A stretch of 64,000 bases of DNA from the NCBI RefSeq assembly GCF_000306255.2, contig NZ_AKWY02000034.1:248001-312000 (forward strand), written 5' to 3'. Shown one piece after another: positions 40,832 to 50,156 of this stretch. The notes under the pieces were generated by a model. That model was not told the origin of the DNA, did not search any database, and saw nothing but the letters and a program-made list of their open reading frames with translations. The position numbers were made by a program, and so were the translations under genes. This DNA comes from Leptospira noguchii serovar Panama str. CZ214. Lineage in GTDB: Bacteria > Spirochaetota > Leptospiria > Leptospirales > Leptospiraceae. Positions within the stretch are counted from its first letter, which is position 1. Each line of letters begins with the position of its first letter.

Positions 40832-41561
40832 GAAGATTCAATATTGTAGAGAATCTTTAAAAGTTTGCAGTAACTTTTTTTTATTTTTTGCCGATTCTTG
40901 GCTTTGCATTTCTTGAAGTCTTAAGAGCTGAATCAGAAAGTCTTCCAGAAGTTTGATATAAAATTCTTGTTTGAATTCTGATCTTTCTCGATTGTCCGCA
41001 AGAAGTTGGATTGGATAACGAACTTCTTTGCCGTTTTTATCTGAGTGTAAAAGAATATCGTCTACGTCCTGATCCAGAGGAGTTTCATCTGTTAGGCGAA
41101 TGAGTGTAATATCAGAACCATCCATACTTTCCGATTTCACTTCAGTAACAACTTTAGAAAGAGTGGTTCCGGTAAATTCTAAAAGAATCGATTTACTTTC
41201 TGCCTTTTCGATTCCGTTTTTACCTTCTTGAATGGAATGTTTAGCGACCTTAATTCCCTTTCGATTTGGATAGGTTCCAAGAAAGGTAACAAAGGTTCCA
41301 CTGGGAATCGATTCCATTCTTTCCAACTTCAACAATTCTCTAGCGATACCAAGCTCTTCATAGATCTTTAAAATTTTTCGATTTAAGATAGAAGCAGTGT
41401 CAGAAGAAGATTTATGTTTATGAATGTCTTCTTCTTTGTTTTGAGAATCGATAGAACCGTCTAGTAGTAAAAAAGTTAAAAAAAATAAAATCAATCCTTG
41501 ATTCCAAATAGGACTTTTGAGGTTAGAAAAAAGCACCTCTAGAATTGGTTTGGATTTTAAA

Positions 41562-41897
<336 letters not shown>

Positions 41898-42005
41898 ATC
41901 AATACCTGAAAAAAAATGAATCCTTTGCCAGATTATGAATCCTTCGGAAGGTGACAATTAAAATACTCATCCGAAGTGTTTTCCAAACTGAGCTTTATAG
42001 TAGGA

Positions 42006-42758
42006 TTAAAAAAGTCCCGTAAAGGAATTGATTTTCTGACTGGCTCCTCCAACTAAACCACCGTCTATATCTTTTTCTTTTAATAGATCTTGAATGTTGT
42101 CTGGTTTTACAGAACCTCCGTAGAGAATAGAAATGGATTCTGAAATGGAAGAGGCGCCTACGAAAAGACCGGAGATTTCTTTACGAATGAAAGAATGAAC
42201 TTCTTGAGCCTGAGAAGGGGTGGCAACTTTTCCAGTTCCGATGGCCCAAACTGGTTCATAAGCCAAAATTAAATTGGAAAAAAGTACACTATCAATTTCT
42301 TTTAAACCTTCTCTAATTTGAGAAGACAGTACTTCCAATGTTTTACCGGATTCTCTTTCGGAAAGGGTTTCTCCAACACAATAAAGGGCTGTAAATTCGT
42401 TCTTTAAAAGAAAACGGATTTTATCATTACAGAAAAAGTTAGACTCTCCTAAAAATTGACGGCGTTCCGAATGACCAACCATCACAACTTTAACCCCAAT
42501 TTCTTTCAGTTGATCGGGAGAGGTTTCACCGGTAAAAGCGCCAAGTCCGGAGTGGTAACTGTTTTGGGCTCCAACGATTACATTACTTCCTTCTAAAATT
42601 TTGGAAACGTTTTCAAGATGGAGAGTGGAAGGAAATACCATGGAAACTTTATCTTTAGATATGGATGGGATTTTTTCTTTGATCGAATGGGCTAGGGAAA
42701 CAGCTTCTTTCAGAGATAAATTCATTTTCCAGTTTCCTGCAATAATTGTCTTACGCAT
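42006..42758 (-). CDS. tpiA: Triosephosphate isomerase
   Basis: A 250-residue TIM barrel interconverting dihydroxyacetone phosphate and glyceraldehyde 3-phosphate. IIAGNWKMN (catalytic Lys), GHSERRQF (catalytic His), [14 protein letters not shown] (catalytic Glu) and [11 protein letters not shown] (phosphate loop) are all intact. The start ATG follows GAGGAAATT. It leads the minus-strand unit with secG and the two-component genes downstream. Confidence 0.96.
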   Translation of the reverse strand: MRKTIIAGNWKMNLSLKEAVSLAHSIKEKIPSISKDKVSMVFPSTLHLENVSKILEGSNVIVGAQNSYHSGLGAFTGETSPDQLKEIGVKVVMVGHSERRQFLGESNFFCNDKIRFLLKNEFTALYCVGETLSERESGKTLEVLSSQIREGLKEIDSVLFSNLILAYEPVWAIGTGKVATPSQAQEVHSFIRKEISGLFVGASSISESISILYGGSVKPDNIQDLLKEKDIDGGLVGGASQKINSFTGLF

Positions 42759-43326
42759 AATTTCCTCGTTTAAAAGATGAGTTCAATCGGACTGGGAAAA
42801 GTTTTTAGGAAAGGGAAATCCCTACAAGAATTTTTGAAACTTTTCAACCGATTTTGAAACTTAAGAAAATGAAAAAAAGTTGGTTTTCTAAAAAATTTAG
42901 GGCGCATGGTCGGGCAAATTTCCAATTCAAAGAAAATTATTGTTTCAAACAGCCCGACCACCAGGCTCTCAGCTACGGTCCATTCTAATCAAATGTAAAA
43001 TTTGGAATTCATATTTTAGTCGAATGGACCCCGCTTCGATCCTTTGCGCGAGGATTTTTTCTGAAATCAAAAAATTAGACTTTATAAAACAAATAGATTA
43101 CATTGAATTCGCGTTAAATAGATTAGAATTGTTGAAAAATTTCATAGCTCAGATTAACTGCTTCAATTGATCGTTTCCATGAAATGAAAACCGATGGAGA
43201 TTCATTTTTTAACAACTCTATTTTTGATTTAGTATCAATATGGGTTTTTATCGAATAGAGATTGTGTGATTCATATTATAATTTTTGAAATTTAGATGGA
43301 ACTAATTTAAGTGTTTGGTAAATAGA
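42759..43326. other. Divergent non-coding spacer with a MITE-like copy
   Basis: 568 bases between divergent tpiA and an exported hypothetical. No credible gene. A MITE-like palindrome lies at 43124-43220. A GGTCGGGCAAAT box at 42908 has a complementary AGCCCGACCA at 42952, forming a possible 8-bp stem (GGTCGGGC with GCCCGACC). Promoters for both directions should be here, but I cannot place them securely. Confidence 0.5.
43124..43220 (+). repeat. MITE-like palindromic repeat, copy 5
   Basis: A well-kept forward copy, 97 bp. The ends TAGAATTGTTGAAAAAT and ATTTTTTAACAACTCTA are complementary at 15 of 17 positions and start and end in TA. The centre is GCTTCAATTGATCGTTTCCA. It lies just upstream of the hypothetical at 43327 and is inverted relative to copy 6 on the other side. 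Confidence 0.85.
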
Positions 43327-44139
43327 ATGATTTATTTTTGGAAACCGATTTTTCGAAAGATTTGTATCCGATCGATGGTATTAATTACGGTTATTACATT
43401 ACCAATAGAATCCAATAGTAGGGCGCCGAAAAAGATACACGCTGCACCTGGAAGTATTTTATACGCACATTCAAAAAACGTAAAGTTATTAGGAGAGAAA
43501 TTAGAGATTGCTTGCGAATATCGATGTTCGATCCGAGCCAATTATAAAATCAATTCGATTCAAAAAGGAAGTTATCTTTTTGCGTTTGTATTGCCTGCGT
43601 CAGCGAACTTGGAAATTTTTCAGGGTCAAAAAATAATTTCAGCCAAATCTAAACCGGATCTATCTAGAAAGGAATTTTCCGATTCCATGAGAGTGCAATA
43701 CAACGGGAATAAAAGTTACGGTCTACCTCATGTTGCAGAATTTTCGCTGAATTTAGAAGAAGGGATTCAAGAAATTGAAATCAGATACCAAATGCGTCCG
43801 GGTCAAAATGAGACCGGTTTTGGATATTTTTCTTTTGGAGATTCTGATTTTTGGGGGGTAGTTGAATATGATCTTTGGCCTGCAAAAGAATGGGTTTCCG
43901 AAAAATTTCAACTTACATTTGAAATGAGCGTTCCAGAAGAAAGAGAATTTTTTATTTTGGGAAGAAGACGTAAGTTAACTTGTTTTGGATTACAAAAAAA
44001 CGGTTACGAAACTAAAAATTTAGGATCTCTGGAATCGTTTTATCATTCTGGAAAAAAAGTTTTACGTTATCAATTTGGATCTAAATTTCCAGATATTTTA
44101 AGATGCACTTATAAGTTAAAAGAACCTTTATATCAATAA
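43327..44139 (+). CDS. Exported hypothetical protein
   Basis: A 270-residue protein from ATG 43327 (TTG four codons earlier is an alternative). A basic N-terminus and a hydrophobic stretch (SMVLITVITLPIES) suggest an export signal. The remainder is strand-rich with alternating aromatic residues: YLFAFVLPASANLEIF, EFSLNLEEGIQEIEIRYQM, FGYFSFGDSDFWGVVEYDLWP. Cysteine pairs in CEYRC could form a disulphide in the periplasm. No family is recognised. It is bracketed by inverted MITE-like copies. Confidence 0.6.
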   Translation: MIYFWKPIFRKICIRSMVLITVITLPIESNSRAPKKIHAAPGSILYAHSKNVKLLGEKLEIACEYRCSIRANYKINSIQKGSYLFAFVLPASANLEIFQGQKIISAKSKPDLSRKEFSDSMRVQYNGNKSYGLPHVAEFSLNLEEGIQEIEIRYQMRPGQNETGFGYFSFGDSDFWGVVEYDLWPAKEWVSEKFQLTFEMSVPEEREFFILGRRRKLTCFGLQKNGYETKNLGSLESFYHSGKKVLRYQFGSKFPDILRCTYKLKEPLYQ

Positions 44140-44492
44140 AAAAGTAAATCGGAGATGATCTTAGAAAAAAACATTTATAGAATTGAATATTCTAAATTTT
44201 GAAAATTTTTTTGGCTTTGGGTTTGAATTGAGCCATTACTCATTAGAATTGTTGAAAAATTAATTCATTATCTGTTTCTGTTTCATGGAAACGGTTCATT
44301 GAAGAAGTTTTGTTAATTTGAACTAGGGAATTTTTCAACAACTCTATTCTATAAAATTGAATACCCGTAAAATATCGCGATAAAACATCGATTGACGCGA
44401 GAACTCGGCAGGGCGCATTCTTTTCTTACATTCCGCACAACGCAAACAGCGAATCCCGACCTTTCCTCCGGAAGGTCCTCGGCTCCACTGTT
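44140..44492. other. Non-coding spacer; MITE-like copy then G+C-rich left flank of a transposase
   Basis: 353 bases. The first half is AT-rich with a MITE-like repeat at 44244-44346. From about 44390 the base composition shifts to near 50% G+C, with GACCTT at 44459 complementary to AAGGTC at 44473. This may be the left end of the IS1595-like element; no inverted terminal repeat could be fixed. Confidence 0.5.
44244..44346 (-). repeat. MITE-like palindromic repeat, copy 6
   Basis: A 103-bp reverse copy. The ends TAGAATTGTTGAAAAAT and ATTTTTCAACAACTCTA are complementary at 16 of 17 positions. The inner GTTTCATGGAAACGGTTCAT is itself partly palindromic. It lies between the exported hypothetical and the IS1595-like transposase. 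Confidence 0.87.
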
Positions 44493-46292
44493 TTGCAAGT
44501 CGCTCCATGTAAAAAAGAATCTCTATTCAGCGCCCGTACCCCACAGAACTATAATCTCTCCATTAAACCTTTTCCCAAAAAACTCACTGCTAAAGATCGC
44601 TTTAACCAAAAGTTCCCTCACTTAAATACTGACTATTATACTCAGATCACTAAGAATCTATTATCTACTCTCTATCCTAAAAGTTGCCCTGACTGCAAAG
44701 TTCCCTTAAGCAAAGAATTTTCCACGCGAGAAAATGTAATTCGTTGTCCTAAATGTAATTACTTAGAATCAAGGACCCCTAATACGCCATTAGAACATTT
44801 GAAATTACCTCTGTGGGTGTTCAGCTATTTACTCATTGAATCCATTGAACTCTTTCCATTAGGTTTATCGGCTTCAGCTATTTGCAGAAAGTTATCAGTC
44901 TCTAAGAACACTGGAACGTTGTTGAAAAGAAGACTTCAGATCTTCTGTAGTGATTTGATACCACTGATTAAAGATGAGATGGTAAAGGATCTAAAGAAAG
45001 CTTGGAAAGGTAATAAACTGCCAGAATCAGGGGATTTAAAGCCTTTTATCGAAGGGTTGCCAGTTGTTCATACAGATACATTGGCATTGTTCTCAGCTTC
45101 TCAAAGAGCGAATGGATATCGTAAAAGATTTAAACACAAAGGTCAGACTGCTTCTATTTATTTAACAGATTCAGTAGCTGAACAAAGAGGTAAGTATCAG
45201 ATCGGAACTCTTTGTCATACGATTGCGATTAAGGGTGGCCCAGTAATATTATCGTCTGTTCCTGATCAAAAACAAAAGAGTCTTCAACCACTGTTTGATT
45301 TTTTACCAACAGATGTTCCATTGTTTTCTGATGAAGGTCTACCTTGGATGGAACGATACAATGTTAACTTTAGATCTGTGAATCATTCAGCGAGAGCAGT
45401 TGATTCTAAGAGAAATGTCTGCGGAAAGAATCGTTGGAGTAAGGATGGAATTCATTCTCAAGTAGCTGAAGGAAATCAAAGGACTATCAAGTATTCTTTC
45501 ATTGCCTCTTACAGTTATATTAGACCAGAGAATAGTATTCTTTATTTGAATGAATACTCTGCTCTTAAGGGATTGAGAGTATATGGTTTAGAAAGACTCA
45601 TTGGAAAGAAAAAGTTAGGAAACTTGCGGAATGTAGGGAGTGGATATAGGTTTAATAGTAAGTCAGGTAGAATTACCCAGAAGCCAATCAATCTGCTAAA
45701 AAAGAAGCAAGATCTACTTTATCAACTACCAACAACTTTCACAAGAATTCACTCAGATCATAGCAAATCGAGAAAGAGAATTCAGAAGAAATATAGATTC
45801 ATTTTTGACGAGAATCGTTTATTCCCACTTAAACAAGCGCATATTGATTATTTAAACTTCATGGAATCCGGTTCGAGACGAAGACGGCAAAGGGAAAAAT
45901 TCTATAACTCGATTGCTTATTCAATCTGGAATCAAATGAGTTTTGAATCCGACTATAATTTACTACAACATGACTTTAATGAGCTAACAAGTCATAAGCC
46001 GATGTTTCGGATCATTCAAAGATGGGCAAAGCTTGGAATCACTCATGTAAAACAAATCGGAAAGAATAAATTCGAAAGAAAACAATTTTTGATTAAAAAA
46101 CTTATCCCCGAGTTACCTGACGTTTTATATACCTTGGATCGAAAGCAATTTGAAAACAACGACGACTTCAGCGAAGGAATTGAAATTGAATTCGAAAACC
46201 CTACGTTCGGCGGGAAAATAAAATACGGAATTAATAAAAAGAGAAGAATACAACTATTAGGAAAATGTAATGACAAACAAGAAGAAGATTGA
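44493..46292 (+). CDS. IS1595/ISXO2-superfamily-like transposase, 599 residues
   Basis: A large transposase-like protein. A zinc ribbon CPDCKVPLSKE...IRCPKCNY (about 67-91) is followed by LPLWVFSYLLIESIE and SASAICRKLSVSKNTGTLL, the N-terminal zinc-finger plus HTH layout of the IS1595 family. The catalytic core is less clear but offers VVHTDTLAL, LFSDEGLPWM and HSQVAEGNQRTIKYSF, fitting a D-D-N/E arrangement. At 599 residues it is long for the family, and the C-terminal 200 residues are basic and of unknown role. The start is TTG 44493 by frame; an upstream start is possible. It overlaps the next gene by 23 bases, suggesting accessory genes travel with it. Confidence 0.65.
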   Translation: MQVAPCKKESLFSARTPQNYNLSIKPFPKKLTAKDRFNQKFPHLNTDYYTQITKNLLSTLYPKSCPDCKVPLSKEFSTRENVIRCPKCNYLESRTPNTPLEHLKLPLWVFSYLLIESIELFPLGLSASAICRKLSVSKNTGTLLKRRLQIFCSDLIPLIKDEMVKDLKKAWKGNKLPESGDLKPFIEGLPVVHTDTLALFSASQRANGYRKRFKHKGQTASIYLTDSVAEQRGKYQIGTLCHTIAIKGGPVILSSVPDQKQKSLQPLFDFLPTDVPLFSDEGLPWMERYNVNFRSVNHSARAVDSKRNVCGKNRWSKDGIHSQVAEGNQRTIKYSFIASYSYIRPENSILYLNEYSALKGLRVYGLERLIGKKKLGNLRNVGSGYRFNSKSGRITQKPINLLKKKQDLLYQLPTTFTRIHSDHSKSRKRIQKKYRFIFDENRLFPLKQAHIDYLNFMESGSRRRRQREKFYNSIAYSIWNQMSFESDYNLLQHDFNELTSHKPMFRIIQRWAKLGITHVKQIGKNKFERKQFLIKKLIPELPDVLYTLDRKQFENNDDFSEGIEIEFENPTFGGKIKYGINKKRRIQLLGKCNDKQEED

Positions 46293-46614
46293 AAAGGAAC
46301 AGGCCACATTTAAATTTTCATCAAAAGATTTTTATGATCTACTCGAAAAATGCCAAAAGAAATGTTCTTTAACCGGAAGAACTTTATCACCACTTACGGC
46401 AGAAATTGAACTTAGAGAGCCATATAAGCAGGAAGGGATAGAAGAGATTGATAATCATTATTTTGTCCATAAGACTGTTTCTTATCTCGCTCGCTATGTT
46501 TCTGAAGAAGAGATTATAGAGGTTGCGGCGGATATAATAAGATTTCGAGGGGCAGAGAGAGGATATGCTCTTTCGAAAAATAAAATCCAACATGAAAAAC
46601 GAAAGTATAGATAA
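46270..46614 (+). CDS. Degenerate HNH-fold accessory protein
   Basis: A 114-residue protein. CQKKCSLTGRTLSPLTAEIE resembles the start of an HNH nuclease (CxLTGxxLTxxTAxxDH), and NHYFVHKTVSYLARYVSEEE resembles its C-terminal helix (VHKxVNxxKxxxxxEE). The catalytic DH dipeptide is replaced by EL and the second His region is not conserved, so it is probably not a nuclease. It starts inside the 3' end of the transposase gene and overlaps the following gene by 50 bases. The role could be DNA binding for the element; this is inference. Confidence 0.55.
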   Translation: MTNKKKIEKEQATFKFSSKDFYDLLEKCQKKCSLTGRTLSPLTAEIELREPYKQEGIEEIDNHYFVHKTVSYLARYVSEEEIIEVAADIIRFRGAERGYALSKNKIQHEKRKYR

Positions 46615-47218
46615 CGAATTTCCTAAGCACGTAATCCGAAATATTCTTGATGGTGTTCGGATTCGGCATTATCAGAGAAAAAGATGGGCTGAAAGTAGAA
46701 ATCAAAAATTGAGTATTACGAGGAATTGGTCTCAGTGTTTACGCAACAATAAAAGCAAACTTACCAAGTTGTTTTTAAAGGGAAATATAATTCCAAAATC
46801 TCCCAATCTTTGGAACGGATACCTCCGGTTACAAAAAATTAAATTAAAGAATATGTATGACTTATATACTTTCTGGCAAATGACGGAGGTCCGAAATTTA
46901 GAAAAATTGAATAATCGGAAGTGTTTCAAAAGGAAAGACGGTCATTGGATATTGGCCTCAAAAATGCAAGTTCAGAAGCTTAATAGGAGGAAGGAACTAA
47001 CGAATGTAAAGATCGCGAAATCTAAAGGTTATCATATAAAGCTTCAGTTACAGAAATTAAGAAATTCGTATCGGAGGTTTCAAAATAATAAAGAATCAAC
47101 TGAATGGAATAAAACGTTTATTGTCACTCTGCGAAAGTTCGATGATCGGAAAGAAAAAGATTGGAGTATTGCATGTCGAATCATTGTGAATAAAATGAAT
47201 AGGCATTTAACCTTATAA
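46565..47218 (+). CDS. Basic hypothetical protein, third gene of the IS1595-like unit
   Basis: A 217-residue, strongly basic protein with many Lys, Arg and Trp residues (NWSQCLRNNKSKLTKLFLKGN, LWNGYLRLQKIKLKN). No family is recognised; the charge suggests nucleic acid binding. The start could be ATG 46565 or ATG 46592. It overlaps the HNH-like gene, and its stop at 47218 overlaps the stop of the convergent lipoprotein gene by a few bases, so the element boundary may fall here. Confidence 0.55.
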   Translation: MLFRKIKSNMKNESIDNEFPKHVIRNILDGVRIRHYQRKRWAESRNQKLSITRNWSQCLRNNKSKLTKLFLKGNIIPKSPNLWNGYLRLQKIKLKNMYDLYTFWQMTEVRNLEKLNNRKCFKRKDGHWILASKMQVQKLNRRKELTNVKIAKSKGYHIKLQLQKLRNSYRRFQNNKESTEWNKTFIVTLRKFDDRKEKDWSIACRIIVNKMNRHLTL

Positions 47219-47662
47219 TCCTATAATTGAATTTCTGGTATTCAGCATACTGGAACACGCTTTATAACCGTATTCTAAGCCGTAGTTTTCCCAGGTAGTG
47301 GTTTCGCAAGGGCTTAAAATGATTTTGTTAATACAAGTTTCTATATTCCCTTTCGAAACGTAATTATACTCATTATCACAGCTTCGCAAGTTTTTACTTT
47401 TATTAATGAAAGGCAGAGAGTTATGCTCACGACATTTGTCATCACCCATTGTCGAGATTATTTTACCAAGTATTGCTCTACTGCTACTTTCTCCGCACAA
47501 TGAAATTTTTAAAGTCGCAGCTATGATAAATTGATCTTTCGCTTCCGATCTTGTTATTTCTGATTTCGAATTTTTGTCTTTGGCGGTATAAAAAGGATCT
47601 AATATGCAATTGATAAAGAAGATTGTAATTATAGAGAAATTAAGTATTCTTAGATTTGTCAT
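47213..47662 (-). CDS. Leptospira-type small lipoprotein
   Basis: A 149-residue protein with a lipoprotein signal: a basic start, ILNFSIITIFFINC with Cys at the cleavage position. The mature part has several Cys residues (SLCGESS, DKCREH, LRSCDNEY, ETCINKI, SPCETT, KACSSM), which could form disulphides. This pattern resembles a Leptospira-restricted lipoprotein family, possibly TIGR04452, but I am not certain. It follows the FRG-domain gene upstream by 18 bases on the minus strand and looks like its partner. Confidence 0.7.
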   Translation of the reverse strand: MTNLRILNFSIITIFFINCILDPFYTAKDKNSKSEITRSEAKDQFIIAATLKISLCGESSSRAILGKIISTMGDDKCREHNSLPFINKSKNLRSCDNEYNYVSKGNIETCINKIILSPCETTTWENYGLEYGYKACSSMLNTRNSIIGL

Positions 47663-47680
47663 TGATAAGTTAGACGGCGT

Positions 47681-48592
47681 TTACTTTTTGTCATCCCATA
47701 ATACCCTTTCTTTTATATATTCACCTATGCCATAAGGACCCGGAAACAAATGAAGAGCATCTATATTAAATTTTGTAAGCGATCTTAATATTTTTTTAGA
47801 TTCTTGTCTCGGTATATTGAACTTAATGAGATCATCGCTAAATTTAACATATTCTTCGACAGAAATTATCTCGGCGCGAGAATTCGGCCTTTTCCAGTTT
47901 CTTATTAAAGCTAGAAAAACTCCTTTCTGAGCAACTTGATAGCTATTTGTATATGTGTTATTTTGAATTAGCTGATATCTGGGTTTACTAATTCTCTTTT
48001 CTTTATTCGAAAAGAAAAAGTCATCTTTTTCATTCCCTTGTGTAAATGAAGAGTTTTCAACTTCGATCGCGTAGACAGAAAACTTTAAGCTGTTATCCTT
48101 ATACTTTTGAAGGATACTTTTAGCCCCGAAATATAAAGCGACGTAAGGTTGTAAAGTAAAATCTAAGAAACATGTAGCTAATCCGCAATGTTGTGCCATT
48201 GCTATTACAGGATAGTATTCCTTTGTAGGCCAAGGAAGTTGGCCTTTACCAATTTTATTATGGTACTCGATAAAATTTTCAGATTCATTACTCATGTATA
48301 TTTTTTCGTCGTTTGCAACGAAGAATCCAGCCAAATTAGCGTATTCAATGAACTCATGAATAGCCTCGTATTCTAATTCAATTTGATCTCGATTGGATCT
48401 TTTTGAAATGCTATCGATTATAAAATCATGGTTAAATTTGGTTTCTTTTCTGAGAGCTTTAGGCAATAAATTCCAAGCTGAATTTCCTTGGCCTCGAAAA
48501 GTATATTTTTTGGTATACCCATCCCATAATTTATTCACAGGACTTAATTCGATTAATGCTTCCTCAGCCGTGCTAAGTTCTATTTCTTTCAT
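47681..48592 (-). CDS. FRG-domain protein, paralogue B
   Basis: A 303-residue protein of the FRG domain family (PF08867). The eponymous motif is YTFRGQGNSAW at 30-40, and the second signature YPVIAMAQHCGLATCFLDFT...YVALYFGAK is present, matching QHxGxxTxxLDxTxxPxxALYFA. The function of FRG is not established; the domain often occurs in variable or defence-rich regions. It is clearly related to the gene at 49233-50156 along its whole length (MxxIELxTxEExLxELSP, YIK/YVKF, DALHLFPG). Each copy is followed by a lipoprotein gene. Nothing suggests export. Confidence 0.78.
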   Translation of the reverse strand: MKEIELSTAEEALIELSPVNKLWDGYTKKYTFRGQGNSAWNLLPKALRKETKFNHDFIIDSISKRSNRDQIELEYEAIHEFIEYANLAGFFVANDEKIYMSNESENFIEYHNKIGKGQLPWPTKEYYPVIAMAQHCGLATCFLDFTLQPYVALYFGAKSILQKYKDNSLKFSVYAIEVENSSFTQGNEKDDFFFSNKEKRISKPRYQLIQNNTYTNSYQVAQKGVFLALIRNWKRPNSRAEIISVEEYVKFSDDLIKFNIPRQESKKILRSLTKFNIDALHLFPGPYGIGEYIKERVLWDDKK

Positions 48593-48607
48593 CCAAATTT
48601 CTTAAAG

Positions 48608-48653
48608 TAAACTTCCTCTAACGAAGCGGTAAGCACGAAGTTATGTGGCGTTT
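48608..48653 (+). other. attC-like boundary element between lipoprotein and FRG genes
   Basis: CTAACGAAGCGGTAAGCACG then AAGTTATGTGGCGTTT. TAAC and GTTA bracket a ~17-base centre. The GTTATGTGGCGTTT core resembles GTTAGACGGCGTTT at 47669-47682 and GTCAGGCGGCGTTT at 49211-49224, all just past a gene stop. It recalls integron attC R' cores (GTTRRRY) but is short and imperfect. Confidence 0.35.
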
Positions 48654-49130
48654 TTAATGTAAAAGCCTAAGCTTCTCACCTAGTTTATCTATGAACTTAT
48701 GATATTTAATTGGCACTACTTCTTTTGAAGTATCAATTAACCAAAATTTTCGTTCACTTCCAAAACTATATTCGATATATAAGCCACCCTGATCATGACC
48801 ATCTGGATCTCCAATCTTGCTATTGTTTTCGTCAAGCAAAGCCAATGGAAAATCAAGGAGTAGATCTTTTGTAAGATCGAAATCACTCGTATGTAATGCT
48901 TTATACTCGCCATTATAAAAGGTATTTTCGTAAGGAAGCTCTTCTTTATAGTTTTTATAAATTTCCTTTGCGCTCAGTTTATAAATACTCACGCAATTTT
49001 CGAAACATTCTCCGGCATAGAACCCGAATATTAAGTAATCATTATCTTTAAGAGTTATTCCTTCTTTTTGACAAGAAATAAGAACAACTAAAACCATACT
49101 AAAAAATAGATTGTTTGGGATTATTTTCAT
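48654..49130 (-). CDS. Small lipoprotein between two FRG genes
   Basis: A 158-residue protein with a lipoprotein signal (NNLFFSMVLVVLISCQKEG, Cys at about 20). The mature part has a CFENC pair and a strand-rich body (YLIFGFYAGECFENCVSIYKL, GGLYIEYSFGSERKFWLID). No family is recognised and it does not resemble the other lipoprotein at 47213 beyond general form. It lies downstream of FRG paralogue A and upstream of paralogue B on the minus strand. Confidence 0.65.
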   Translation of the reverse strand: MKIIPNNLFFSMVLVVLISCQKEGITLKDNDYLIFGFYAGECFENCVSIYKLSAKEIYKNYKEELPYENTFYNGEYKALHTSDFDLTKDLLLDFPLALLDENNSKIGDPDGHDQGGLYIEYSFGSERKFWLIDTSKEVVPIKYHKFIDKLGEKLRLLH

Positions 49131-49232
49131 TTATTTAAAGCCTATAGTTGAATAGACTTAATAGCTGTAAATAAGACAATCGATTCTAAAAAATTTTAAA
49201 AACTGTCGCAGTCAGGCGGCGTTTACATCCTT

Positions 49233-50156
49233 TTAAAACCACAATTCCTTTTCTTTAATGAATTGAGTGTGTCCAGGAAACAAATGCAATGCGTCCACTG
49301 AATGTTTCGAGAGTAATCGTAAAATTTCTGGCGCAAATTTTTTTAAAATAGTAATTTTAATAAAATTTTCAGATTCTTCTATTTGATTTTTGATATAATC
49401 TTCTACCGATAAAAGTTCAACCTGAGCATTTGGATTACGATTTTCTCGAACCAACCCAAGAAAAACACCTTTTTGAGCGATTTGATTATGGTTAGAAAAA
49501 GAAGTGCTTTGAATGAATTGATATCTAGTTCTGCTTTTTAACCGGCTTGCAAAAGCCTCTTTTTCTTCAGGGAAATATTTATCATAATCCCCTATTCTAA
49601 ACGCGCTAACATTTACATTTATAGCATATACTGAAAACTTAACATCATTATTTCGAACTTGAAGGGCACCTTTTGCAGCAAAATATAATGCAATATATGG
49701 GTTTAATGTAAAATCTAAAAAACAAGTTGGGAGATTATAATGCTGAGCCATGGAGATTATTGGATAATATTTTTTAGTGGGCCAAGCTATTGTACCTCGC
49801 CCAATTTGATTCAGGTAATCTATAAAATTTAAAAATTCGAACTCTTTAAATATTTCGTGATCATTTGGCGTATAGAGGCCTGATTGATTGCTATGTTCAA
49901 CAAATTGATAAATTAAATTGAATTCAAGTTCAATCTGTTCTCTTATTGTTCTTTGATTTAAGGTTCGCCCTTTCTTAATTCGATCATCGGTGTAAAATTT
50001 TGTTCCTTTTCTAATGACCTTAGGTATCAATTGCCAAATTTTATTTGCTTGTCCTCTAAAAGCATATTTCGAAAAAATAGGCTCCTCCCATCGCTTATTT
50101 GAAGGGCTTAGCTCGAATAATATTTCTTCTATAGTTGTTAATTCAATATTTTCCAT
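49233..50156 (-). CDS. FRG-domain protein, paralogue A
   Basis: A 307-residue FRG-domain protein. YAFRGQANKIWQLIPK holds the FRGQ motif (33-36), and YPIISMAQHYNLPTCFLDFT with PYIALYFAAKGA holds the second signature. It aligns end to end with the paralogue at 47681-48592, sharing the C-terminal SVDALHLFPG motif, so one copy arose by duplication. There is little sequence left identical at the DNA level, so the event is old or the copies came separately. First gene of the minus-strand block. Upstream DNA has an inverted match (GTTAAGCGACATTTACATC on the minus strand) to the motif at its 3' end. Confidence 0.78.
   Translation of the reverse strand: MENIELTTIEEILFELSPSNKRWEEPIFSKYAFRGQANKIWQLIPKVIRKGTKFYTDDRIKKGRTLNQRTIREQIELEFNLIYQFVEHSNQSGLYTPNDHEIFKEFEFLNFIDYLNQIGRGTIAWPTKKYYPIISMAQHYNLPTCFLDFTLNPYIALYFAAKGALQVRNNDVKFSVYAINVNVSAFRIGDYDKYFPEEKEAFASRLKSRTRYQFIQSTSFSNHNQIAQKGVFLGLVRENRNPNAQVELLSVEDYIKNQIEESENFIKITILKKFAPEILRLLSKHSVDALHLFPGHTQFIKEKELWF

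Noticed and set aside
44392..44625. 77-codon frame overlapping the start of the IS1595-like transposase
   Set aside because: Different frame from the transposase, which has clear zinc-ribbon and HTH motifs; the frame is a shadow in G+C-richer DNA.
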